A stretch of DNA of 10,920 nt. Source: JBLNCE01 sp050260415 (GTDB taxonomy: Bacteria > Bacillota > UBA4882 > JAAYXC01). Positions within the stretch are counted from its first letter, which is position 1; each line of letters starts with the position of its first letter. The stretch lies in contig JBLNCE010000143.1 in the NCBI GenBank assembly GCA_050260415.1, forward strand, positions 1-10,920. Reading direction: 5' to 3'. The notes under the pieces were generated by a model, which was given only the letters and a program-made list of their open reading frames with translations, had not been told where the DNA came from and searched no databases. The translations under genes were made by a program, and so were the position numbers. This document shows, piece after piece, positions 1 through 6,646 of this stretch.

Positions 1-1
1 G

Positions 2-319
2 GCGGCGCGTTTCGGCGCTCCCCGCCCGGGCTTCCGCTGCCGGCCAAACCCCCCCTTCCGCCTAGAGCTGCTTGCCCCTGAGGCCGCAAGTCATGTCGAG
101 GAAGTCGTGGCCGGCGCACCCGGCGCACTCGCCACCATCCTTGCTAAGGATTGGCCGTCGGCCATCCAAGCCGACGGCTGGGGGCTTTTCAAGATCTTTA
201 TCCCCGGCGCAGGCAGGATGCCGAGCCACGCGGCGTCGATCGTCCGGATGCGATCACCGCCGTCGGCATCGTGGACCATCGAAGGCCTGAAGCGCCCGGA
301 AGGCGCGGAACCTCACTAA
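2..319 (+). other. Unrecognised open frame cut by the left edge
   Basis: One forward frame is open from the window edge to a TAA at 317-319, about 105 codons, with an internal ATG at 107. It could be the 3' end of a gene entering from the left. I recognise no motif or family in it. The stretch is very GC-rich, so chance open frames are likely; another forward frame and a reverse frame are also open here. A GC-rich hairpin (154-162 with 170-178) sits inside it. I list it so the region is not blank, not as a confident gene. Confidence 0.2.
154..178. other. 9-bp GC-rich hairpin
   Basis: GCCGTCGGC at 154-162 is the exact reverse complement of GCCGACGGC at 170-178, with a 7-nt loop. It is followed by G-rich sequence and only four Ts, so it is a poor intrinsic terminator. 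Its role is unknown, and it may be incidental to the GC-rich sequence. Confidence 0.35.
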
Positions 320-333
320 CGTCGAGGAGCCAC

Positions 334-363
334 GGACGGTGACGTCCCACATGCTGGAGCATG
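334..363. other. Two small hairpins beside the left repeat
   Basis: Two perfect 5-bp hairpins lie side by side immediately before the left repeat copy. GGACG-GTGA-CGTCC (334-347) has a GNRA-type tetraloop when read on the plus strand. CATGC-TGGA-GCATG (350-363) follows after 2 nt. With the three larger stems downstream they form a chain of five hairpins. The matching part of the right copy falls beyond the window end, so I cannot tell whether they belong to the element. Confidence 0.45.
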
Positions 364-488
364 AAGGAGGTCTGGAACCTTGGTTCCAGCCGGGGGGTTC
401 CAAGGGGTTGACGGCCCAACCCCTTGGCCCGGGAGGTCCAGGAGGGCGGGTAGCACCTCCTGGACCCAGATACTTACCATAAGACCTT
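364..488 (+). repeat. Three-hairpin dispersed element, left copy
   Basis: About 125 nt, read here on the plus strand. It opens with the SD-like AAGGAGGTC (364-372). Three hairpins follow. H1 is CTGGAAC-CTTG-GTTCCAG (372-389), a 7-bp stem with a CUUG loop. H2 is an 11-bp perfect stem, 400-410 with 417-427. H3 is an 11-bp perfect stem, 435-445 with 456-466. It closes with CCATAAGACCTT (477-488), which abuts the stop codon of the convergent hydrogenase gene at 489. The same order of parts occurs in inverted orientation at 10781-10908, with paired changes in H2. Plus-strand reading is favoured by the CUUG loop and by G-U pairs in the other copy, but the strand is not certain. No transposase or coding capacity was found in it. 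Confidence 0.85.
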
Positions 489-1478
489 TTATACATCTGA
501 GAAATACTCCGATAAGGGTTTCCGGGGATAATCAAGCGCAGAAGCATTGGCCGGGGCATCATGAGCGCGCCGGGGCATCTTATCCGGTAACGGTGTATAG
601 AACGGCGTGGATTTGTCGGGAAAACCGGCCTTGGTGCAGCCGATGCAAGGTGTATTGGCCTTGACGGGCCAATTCAAGTGCTCGTTCCAGAGCCGGTAGG
701 GGCAATCGGCTCCGGTAACAGGACCCATGCAGCCCAGGGAGAACATGCACTCGGGGTCGCCCAACCGGACGGCGAAGGAGCCGGTATCGAAGTATGAGCG
801 GCGCTGGCAGATGGAATGGACGGTCTGGCCGTAGAAGAGCGTCGGGCGTTGATAGCGATCGACCTCCGGCGGACCGAACGCCAGCAGATGAAAGAGGGTC
901 CCGGTCAGCCAGTCGGGATTGACCGGGCAGCCCGAGACGTTGATGACTAAGCGGGGATCGACGATCTCCCACAATCCGGCGCTTCCGCTGGGATTGGGCC
1001 GAGCCGCCGAAGGCCCGCCAAAAGTGGCGCAGGTACCGGCCGCCACAACATACTTTGCCTTGGGCACGATCCGCTGAATCAATTCCAAGCTGGTGAAGTA
1101 GTGGTTCTCGCTCTTGAATGGTATGGCGAATTTCCCCCGCCCCGCGGTGGCGACGGCCCCCTCGACCACCAGGACGAAGCCGCCCGCATCGACCGTGACG
1201 AACAAATCTTCCACGGCGCGCCGCCCTTGGCCGGGCATGAGCGCGTTCCAAAAGCGGATCTGAAACATGGAGCAGAGGATTTGCCCCAATTCCGGATCCA
1301 CCGTGTTAAGCGTGGAGATGGAATCGCCGGAACAGGCGTTGGCCTCGAACCAGATCAATGGAGGCTTCTCGCCGGGCAAAATGCCGCCGAATTCCCGCAT
1401 CAGTGCGCCGCTGAAGCCGGGCGTTCCGTGATGCACGCGGCAAAAGGCGGCGAATCGATCGACGGTGGTCAATCGCAT
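489..1478 (-). CDS. [NiFe]-hydrogenase small subunit, cytoplasmic-type, no adjacent large subunit
   Basis: Electron-transfer subunit of a [NiFe] hydrogenase; it would carry three Fe-S clusters between the Ni-Fe site of a large subunit and a redox partner. Counting from the ATG at 1478 (329 aa), the proximal-cluster positions are C49, D52 in place of the usual Cys (CSGD), C150 and C184 in GCPVNPDW. The distal cluster is H221, C224, C244 and C250. The medial cluster is C259, C278 and C281, with Pro271 before it, the pattern of a [3Fe-4S] cluster. I see no twin-arginine signal and no C-terminal anchor, so it is probably cytoplasmic. The start is uncertain: GGGGGAG directly abuts the ATG, which makes the TTG at 1472 a better-spaced alternative. 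It is divergent from a maturation protease. The large subunit must lie elsewhere if the enzyme is complete. The family call is secure; the subgroup is not. Confidence 0.9.
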   Translation of the reverse strand: MRLTTVDRFAAFCRVHHGTPGFSGALMREFGGILPGEKPPLIWFEANACSGDSISTLNTVDPELGQILCSMFQIRFWNALMPGQGRRAVEDLFVTVDAGGFVLVVEGAVATAGRGKFAIPFKSENHYFTSLELIQRIVPKAKYVVAAGTCATFGGPSAARPNPSGSAGLWEIVDPRLVINVSGCPVNPDWLTGTLFHLLAFGPPEVDRYQRPTLFYGQTVHSICQRRSYFDTGSFAVRLGDPECMFSLGCMGPVTGADCPYRLWNEHLNWPVKANTPCIGCTKAGFPDKSTPFYTPLPDKMPRRAHDAPANASALDYPRKPLSEYFSDV

Positions 1479-1505
1479 CTCCCCCGTAAAACACTGACCG
1501 GAACA

Positions 1506-1534
1506 ATCATATTCGGGCTCGCGACGCGTAAGAA
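1506..1534 (-). promoter_or_regulatory. Candidate promoter for the hydrogenase small subunit
   Basis: On the minus strand a weak -35 (TTCTTA, 1534-1529) is separated by 17 nt from a good -10 (TATGAT, 1511-1506). This would start transcription about 20 nt before the gene. The whole divergent spacer to the protease is only 74 nt. Confidence 0.35.
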
Positions 1535-1552
1535 GAACGAGGGGGGCAAAAG

Positions 1553-2035
1553 ATGCGTACACTTGTCTTGGGCGTGGGTAATGCACTGCGCGGGGATGAC
1601 GCGATAGGCCCGCGCATCGTGGCGGAGTTACGTTCGCGTTCGATCAACCAGGCGGATCTATGGTCCGTGGATGGAGATTTATTCGAAATTGAAGCCCTGC
1701 TCAATGGCTACGGCAGGCTGGTGATCATCGACGCCCTTCCGCCGGGGGAATCCCCGGGCAGGCTTGATGTGACCATTGTCGGACCCAAGTCGCTTCCCTG
1801 CCGGAGCGCATACTCTTTGCATGACATGGACCTGGTATGGCAGCTTCGGTTGATTGCCGGGTCGTTCAAGGGAGAGATCATGCTAATCGGCATTGAGGCT
1901 CATTCAGTGGATTACTCCGCCGCGCTATCCCCGGAACTTGCCCGGAAGCTTCCCCTCTTGGCAGAAGAGGCCGCGCAGGCGATCGAAAGCTTTGTCCGAG
2001 ATTCTGGTTTGTGGCAAAATAATGCTCTATGCTAA
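1553..2035 (+). CDS. Hydrogenase maturation protease (HyaD/HybD/HupD type)
   Basis: Endopeptidase that trims the C-terminal tail of a [NiFe]-hydrogenase large subunit once nickel is inserted. The 160-aa length is normal for the family. The N-terminal GVGNALRGDDAIG (7-19) is the family signature, with D16 at the first Ni-binding position. D60 in the IIDAL strand and H90 in SLHDMD match the other two Ni ligands known from HybD. A purine-rich SD (GAGGGGGG) precedes the ATG at 1553 at normal spacing. It faces away from the small-subunit gene across 74 nt, which fits joint use. Its actual substrate, the large subunit, is not in the window. The last codons overlap the 3' end of the convergent membrane-protein gene by 9 nt. 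Confidence 0.92.
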   Translation: MRTLVLGVGNALRGDDAIGPRIVAELRSRSINQADLWSVDGDLFEIEALLNGYGRLVIIDALPPGESPGRLDVTIVGPKSLPCRSAYSLHDMDLVWQLRLIAGSFKGEIMLIGIEAHSVDYSAALSPELARKLPLLAEEAAQAIESFVRDSGLWQNNALC

Positions 2036-2521
2036 GATCCTCTCCCGGTAAGGCTTCCAGATCCGGCTGGCAAGTACGATCAGCAGCCCGAAGACCACCA
2101 TGGCCAGCAAGTGCGCGAACAACGACCACGGGTCGGAATCCTTGTTCGAAAGCAACTTCGTCAGGTTCCCGAATGCCAGGGTAACGAACCAGATGCCGAA
2201 CCCGATCGCCGCGCCCAGCCACCAATGATATCTTGGCCGGCTATGTCTTAGAACGAAACTAACCAGAATGCCAAAGAGAGCGCCGATAGCCATATCGCTT
2301 AATTCGCCGAAGATGACCTCGCCGAATCCCTTAACGTGAAAGTGCCCGTGGCTAAAGAACGCCGTGAGCTTCGCGTAGAACGGCTTGGCCACGCCGGTCC
2401 AGACGAAGACGTGGTGGACGAGGAGTTTTAATAAAGCGGCGACCGCCCCCACGACCCCGCCGAAGAGGACTAGTTCCCCCCAAAGTCCTTCGGACCTTTC
2501 AGCAGTGACTACTTTGCTCAA
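2027..2521 (-). CDS. Small integral membrane protein, about four helices
   Basis: This 164-aa protein has four likely membrane segments, near residues 18-40, 73-92, 99-120 and 134-152. A short His-rich loop (HGHFH, 58-62) lies between the first two, and the C-terminal tail is basic. The layout is loosely like the YqhR family of small membrane proteins, but I would not assign it. The start is a TTG at 2521 preceded by GGGGGG about 6 nt upstream; no better in-frame ATG precedes it. The gene is convergent with the hydrogenase protease, overlapping its 3' end by 9 nt (stops at 2027-2029 and 2033-2035). It is divergent from the methionine operon. A 10-bp perfect palindrome (AGCATATGCT, 2537-2546) sits just upstream of its start. 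The function is unknown. Confidence 0.7.
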   Translation of the reverse strand: MSKVVTAERSEGLWGELVLFGGVVGAVAALLKLLVHHVFVWTGVAKPFYAKLTAFFSHGHFHVKGFGEVIFGELSDMAIGALFGILVSFVLRHSRPRYHWWLGAAIGFGIWFVTLAFGNLTKLLSNKDSDPWSLFAHLLAMVVFGLLIVLASRIWKPYRERILA

Positions 2522-2536
2522 AAAAACGCCCCCCGA

Positions 2537-2546
2537 AGCATATGCT
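2537..2546. promoter_or_regulatory. 10-bp palindrome upstream of the membrane-protein gene
   Basis: AGCATATGCT is a perfect palindrome 16 nt upstream of the TTG start at 2521. It could be an operator, but a single 10-bp palindrome is weak evidence. Confidence 0.2.
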
Positions 2547-2657
2547 ACCCGGATGGCGGCTATCTAATCAGCCCTCGCAACTCCGTCCCCTTCTTCGATT
2601 ATTCCGTGGTAGACTCCGTGTCCGTTCCCATGATCTTACCTGCCCTACGATCTCCCC

Positions 2658-2686
2658 TTGACAGAAGCCGGCCCGCATGGTATAGT
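2658..2686 (+). promoter_or_regulatory. Sigma-70-type promoter of the methionine operon
   Basis: A perfect -35 (TTGACA, 2658-2663), a 17-nt spacer and a -10 of TATAGT (2681-2686, five of six matches). Transcription would begin near 2693, leaving about 40 nt of AT-rich, C/A-rich leader before the riboswitch. This is the strongest promoter in the window. Confidence 0.85.
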
Positions 2687-2731
2687 TCTACATAACCAAC
2701 CAAACAAATAGGTTTTATATAATACCAACCA

Positions 2732-2841
2732 CCTTATCCAGAGAGGTCGAGGGACTGGCCCGATGACGCCTCGGCAACCGGCGGTCCATCTCCGCCATGG
2801 TGCTAATTCCTGCGAAGCCACGAAGGCTTCGGGAGATAAGG
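2732..2841 (+). promoter_or_regulatory. SAM-I riboswitch aptamer (S-box)
   Basis: Senses S-adenosylmethionine and shuts off the downstream methionine genes. P1 is CCTTATC (2732-2738) pairing with GATAAGG (2835-2841). The conserved core is all present: GAGGGACTGGCCCGATGA (2749-2766), CGGCAACC (2772-2779) and GGTGCTAATTCC (2799-2810). P3 is GGCGG/CCGCC (2780-2784 with 2792-2796). P4 is GAAGCC/GGCTTC (2814-2819 with 2825-2830). It sits between a consensus promoter and metW, exactly where the family regulates metW-metY-metX. Confidence 0.96.
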
Positions 2842-2884
2842 GGGAGGGCGATTCGTGCCACCCCCTTAGCGTAAGGGGGTTTTT
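2837..2884 (+). terminator. Riboswitch switch: antiterminator or intrinsic terminator that also holds the metW SD
   Basis: CCCCCTTA (2861-2868) can pair with TAAGGGGG at 2872-2879, giving a terminator with a 3-nt loop and a U-tract (2880-2884). It can instead pair with an identical TAAGGGGG at 2837-2844, which overlaps the 3' strand of P1. SAM binding locks P1 and so frees CCCCCTTA to terminate. The AAGGGGG of the terminator's 3' arm lies 8 nt before the metW TTG and is its only visible SD, so the terminator hairpin would also hide the ribosome site. Confidence 0.93.
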
Positions 2885-2887
2885 CAT

Positions 2888-3532
2888 TTGGTTAACCTGA
2901 AACGGTATGACTTACGTCTCTATCAAGCATTGGCCCGCGTCCTCCCGCCGGGTGCGTCCGTCCTGGACCTGGCCTGCGGCGACGGCACCTTCCTCCGCGA
3001 AGCCCTGCGCGCGGGCGCCGGCCGTGGCGTCGGCGTGGAACTCTCCGAAGAAGGCGTGCTGCAATGCGTCGCGACGGGCTTAGCCGTCTATCAGGGCGAC
3101 ATCACCGAGGGTCTGACCGACTATCCGGACGGGTCCTTCGACTGCGTCTCCCTCATCCGCACGATCGAGCTGCTCGACCGCCCCGAACCAGTCCTTGACG
3201 AAATGCTGCGGGTCGGACGCATGGTTCTGCTTACCTTCATCAATCTCGGCCACTGGCGGTACCGCCTTCGGTATCTATTGACCGGCGATGTGCCCGCGGC
3301 AATCACCAATAATCTTGGCGGACCGCCGACCAGGCTGAGCTATCCTCTCTTCCGCCGCTACTGCCGGAGATCGGGAATCGGGATCGCCCGCAGGCTTCCC
3401 TTTCCCGCGCACTCCTTGGCCGGAGTTTTACCGGGTCTCTTTGCGCGGGAAATGGCGGTTTTGCTGAAAAGAGCACCTTCACTCAGGCAGGGCAAGGGGA
3501 ACGGGGGCATCGGGCATATGCGGCAAACTTGA
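2888..3532 (+). CDS. metW: MetW-like methyltransferase-fold protein of methionine biosynthesis
   Basis: MetW is a Rossmann-fold, SAM-methyltransferase-like protein that works with MetX in homoserine acylation; no methyl acceptor is established for it. The 214-aa sequence starts KRYDLRLYQAL, then has motif I SVLDLACGDGTFL (24-36), an acidic strand end GVELS (49-53), QGDITEGL (69-76), FPDGSFD-like PDGSFD (80-85), EEMLRVGR-like DEMLRVGR (104-111) and the MetW hallmark NLGHWRYRLRYL (119-130). The start is TTG at 2888, 8 nt after AAGGGGG; no in-frame ATG or GTG is available nearer. It is first in the riboswitch-controlled unit, 48 nt ahead of metY. The C-terminal tail after about residue 195 is low-complexity and unlike the core. 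Confidence 0.9.
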   Translation: MVNLKRYDLRLYQALARVLPPGASVLDLACGDGTFLREALRAGAGRGVGVELSEEGVLQCVATGLAVYQGDITEGLTDYPDGSFDCVSLIRTIELLDRPEPVLDEMLRVGRMVLLTFINLGHWRYRLRYLLTGDVPAAITNNLGGPPTRLSYPLFRRYCRRSGIGIARRLPFPAHSLAGVLPGLFAREMAVLLKRAPSLRQGKGNGGIGHMRQT

Positions 3533-3564
3533 CCAAGATCGATGGCAATTCCCGAGAAAAACAC

Positions 3565-3571
3565 AAGGAGG
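3565..3571 (+). promoter_or_regulatory. Perfect SD that decides the metY start
   Basis: AAGGAGG lies 9 nt before the ATG at 3581 but only 3 nt before the in-frame ATG at 3575 and 23 nt after the ATG at 3542. This favours 3581. Confidence 0.8.
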
Positions 3572-3580
3572 TTTATGATT

Positions 3581-4864
<1,284 letters not shown>

Positions 4865-4878
4865 GCAGACACCCGTTT

Positions 4879-4956
4879 CCCTGCACCCGTTCACCCCCTC
4901 ACCCCCACAGGCTCTGACGGGGTGAACGGGTGTGGGGGTGCAGGGGTGTGGGGGTG
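4879..4956 (+). promoter_or_regulatory. G-quadruplex-like array and competing stems over the metX ribosome site
   Basis: The metY-metX spacer is a C-rich block followed by a G-rich block. A perfect 14-bp stem joins 4884-4897 with 4919-4932. A rival 10-bp stem joins 4879-4888 with 4936-4945. A third option pairs CACCCCCAC (4900-4908) with GTGGGGGTG at 4932-4940 or 4948-4956. The G-block has five G-tracts (4919-4922, 4928-4930, 4934-4938, 4943-4946, 4950-4954) with loops of 3-5 nt, a canonical quadruplex motif. The last tract is the SD for the ATG at 4960. The folding is inferred from sequence only. Confidence 0.65.
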
Positions 4957-4959
4957 ATA

Positions 4960-6120
4960 ATGACCGAGGTGGGTAGGATGCCAGAAGAAAAGTCCGTCGG
5001 TCTCGTCCAAACCCAATATCTCACCTTACCGGAGCCGCTCACCCTGCAGAGCGGCGAGACGCTCCCGGAGGTCACCGTGGCTTACGAGACTTACGGCGTT
5101 CTCTCCCCGCAAGGGGATAACGCCGTCCTCGTCTGCCACGCCCTCTCGGGGGACGCCCATGCCGCGGGTTATCACGAGAATGGGGCCAGGCCGGGCTGGT
5201 GGGAGATCATGATCGGGCCGGGCAAGGGCATCGACACGGAACGCTTCTTCGTGATCTGCGCCAACGTCATCGGCGGCTGCCGCGGCACCACCGGTCCTTC
5301 TTCCCTCAATCCGGCGACCGGCCTGCCATACGGCACGGATTTTCCCCTGGTAAGCATCGCCGATATGGTCGAAGTGCAACGGCGCCTCCTCGATCGTTTG
5401 GGCATCGATACCTTGCACGCGGCTGCCGGCGGCTCGATGGGCGGCATGCAGGCGCTCCAGTGGGCCGTCTCCTACCCGGACCGGGTGCGAAATGTCGCGG
5501 CCATCGCCACGACCCATCGCCACGGCGCCCAGCAGATCGCCTTCAATGAGGTGGGCCGCCGGGCAATCACCGCGGACCCCCTCTGGCGGGGAGGTTTCTA
5601 CTATGACGGACCGGCGCCCGCGCAGGGGCTTGCTTTGGCCAGAATGGTGGGGCACGTGACTTATCTCTCCGAGGCGGGTATGATGGCCAAGTTCGGCCGG
5701 CGCTTGCGCAGCCGGCCCGAGGACAAATTCGCCCCGGCTTACGAGGTCGAGACCTACCTCTCCCACCAGGGCGAATCATTCGTGCAACGGTTTGACGCCA
5801 ACAGCTACCTATACATTACCAAGGCGCTGGATACCTTCGATCTGGCGGCCCGGGCGGACTCCCTCGAGGAAGCGCTCAAGCCGTTCAACGGCCGGTTGTT
5901 GCTCGTCTCCTTTACCTCCGACTGGCTCTACCCGCCCGCCCAGGCCAAGGAGATCGCCCGCGCCGTCCGCCGGAACGGCGGCGACGTCACCTATTGCGAG
6001 ATCCAGTCGGACTACGGCCACGACGCGTTCCTGCTCGAGCACGGCCGCCTAGCCCCGATTGTGGCGGGGTTTCTGGGGCAAGGTGCCGTCTCCGCCGCGA
6101 CGGATTACCCGGCTTCCTAA
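4960..6120 (+). CDS. metX: Homoserine O-acetyltransferase (alpha/beta-hydrolase fold)
   Basis: Transfers an acyl group from acyl-CoA to homoserine, supplying the substrate of MetY next door. From the ATG at 4960 it is 386 aa. Positions: nucleophile Ser159 in AAGGSMGGMQ; the family's NVIGG-C-GTTGP oxyanion region near residues 102-112, with Arg where Gln is common; Asp321 in TSDWLYPP; His354 in YGHDAFLLE. These form the Ser-Asp-His triad. The sequence cannot separate acetyl- from succinyl-CoA use; pairing with MetY favours acetyl. Two starts are credible: ATG 4960 (SD GGGGGTGAT) and ATG 4978 (SD GAGGTGGG, giving 380 aa). It is the last gene of the metW-metY-metX unit and converges on feoA. Confidence 0.94.
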   Translation: MTEVGRMPEEKSVGLVQTQYLTLPEPLTLQSGETLPEVTVAYETYGVLSPQGDNAVLVCHALSGDAHAAGYHENGARPGWWEIMIGPGKGIDTERFFVICANVIGGCRGTTGPSSLNPATGLPYGTDFPLVSIADMVEVQRRLLDRLGIDTLHAAAGGSMGGMQALQWAVSYPDRVRNVAAIATTHRHGAQQIAFNEVGRRAITADPLWRGGFYYDGPAPAQGLALARMVGHVTYLSEAGMMAKFGRRLRSRPEDKFAPAYEVETYLSHQGESFVQRFDANSYLYITKALDTFDLAARADSLEEALKPFNGRLLLVSFTSDWLYPPAQAKEIARAVRRNGGDVTYCEIQSDYGHDAFLLEHGRLAPIVAGFLGQGAVSAATDYPAS

Positions 6121-6169
6121 GGGCCTTACCAAAACGCCTGGTTTAGGTTATCTCTGGGACCGCGACGCG

Positions 6170-6204
6170 GCACCTCCGCGGTGCATCACCCCGCTTTTGG
6201 GGTG
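6170..6204. terminator. Two adjacent hairpins between convergent metX and feoA
   Basis: GCACC-TCCGC-GGTGC (6170-6184) is followed by CACCCC-GCTTTT-GGGGTG (6187-6204) in the 100-nt spacer between two converging operons. Neither strand has a U-tract after the stems. They are placed where a bidirectional terminator is expected, but they are not a textbook one. Confidence 0.3.
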
Positions 6205-6220
6205 CAAGAAATCGAGAACG

Positions 6221-6646
6221 TCAAACGCGCGCCACTCTGACCTTGGCCGCCGTTTCCCGGTCCAGCGCCATCTCGCAGAAACCGGTCTTTACCACCACGC
6301 CGGGTGTGGCCCGCACCACCCGTACCGTCGCGCCCGGCGACAGGCCCATGGCCATGAGCCTCCGGACCGTCCGTTGGTCGGCCCCGTCGAGTCCGGCGAT
6401 CCTGCCTTCGCTGCCGGGCGCGAGCGCGGCCAAGGTACAGCTTCCGCGGTGGCAGTCGCCGTTGTCCGCGGGATTCGGCGCCGCCTTCTGACGGACGAGC
6501 CAGCCAAGCCAGCGCGGCGTCCTGACGGCTTCATAGCCGCAGTGCGGGCACCTCGTCTTGGCGCAGCCGCGGCGCAACGGGCAACCGCCGCAGGCTGCGG
6601 CGGCGTCCGCCGCCCGATAGTCTTGTCCGCAAAACTCGCACCTCAT
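6221..6646 (-). CDS. feoA: FeoA with an N-terminal Cys-rich (zinc-ribbon-like) domain
   Basis: FeoA is a small SH3-like partner that supports FeoB in ferrous iron uptake on the cytoplasmic side. This one is 141 aa, about twice a plain FeoA. Residues 1-40 hold seven cysteines (3, 6, 19, 22, 28, 33, 36) with CxxC pairs at 3/6 and 33/36, a likely Zn or Fe-S site. The FeoA domain follows from about residue 71, with LMAMGLSPGATVRVV and a C-terminal strand ending VRVARV. Start: ATG at 6646, with GGAGGTGG 5 nt upstream; it overlaps the FeoB stop as ATGA, so the two are translationally coupled. It is last in the operon. The Cys-rich part might sense metal or redox state; that is inference. Confidence 0.88.
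   Translation of the reverse strand: MRCEFCGQDYRAADAAAACGGCPLRRGCAKTRCPHCGYEAVRTPRWLGWLVRQKAAPNPADNGDCHRGSCTLAALAPGSEGRIAGLDGADQRTVRRLMAMGLSPGATVRVVRATPGVVVKTGFCEMALDRETAAKVRVARV

Noticed and set aside
1479..1586. N-terminal extension of the hydrogenase small subunit to 1586
   Set aside because: It would overlap the divergent protease gene and its SD, and the added residues resemble neither a Tat signal nor the family.
4879..4956. Rho-independent terminator between metY and metX
   Set aside because: The stem is strong, but G-rich sequence rather than a U-tract follows it, and metX lies immediately downstream in the same unit.
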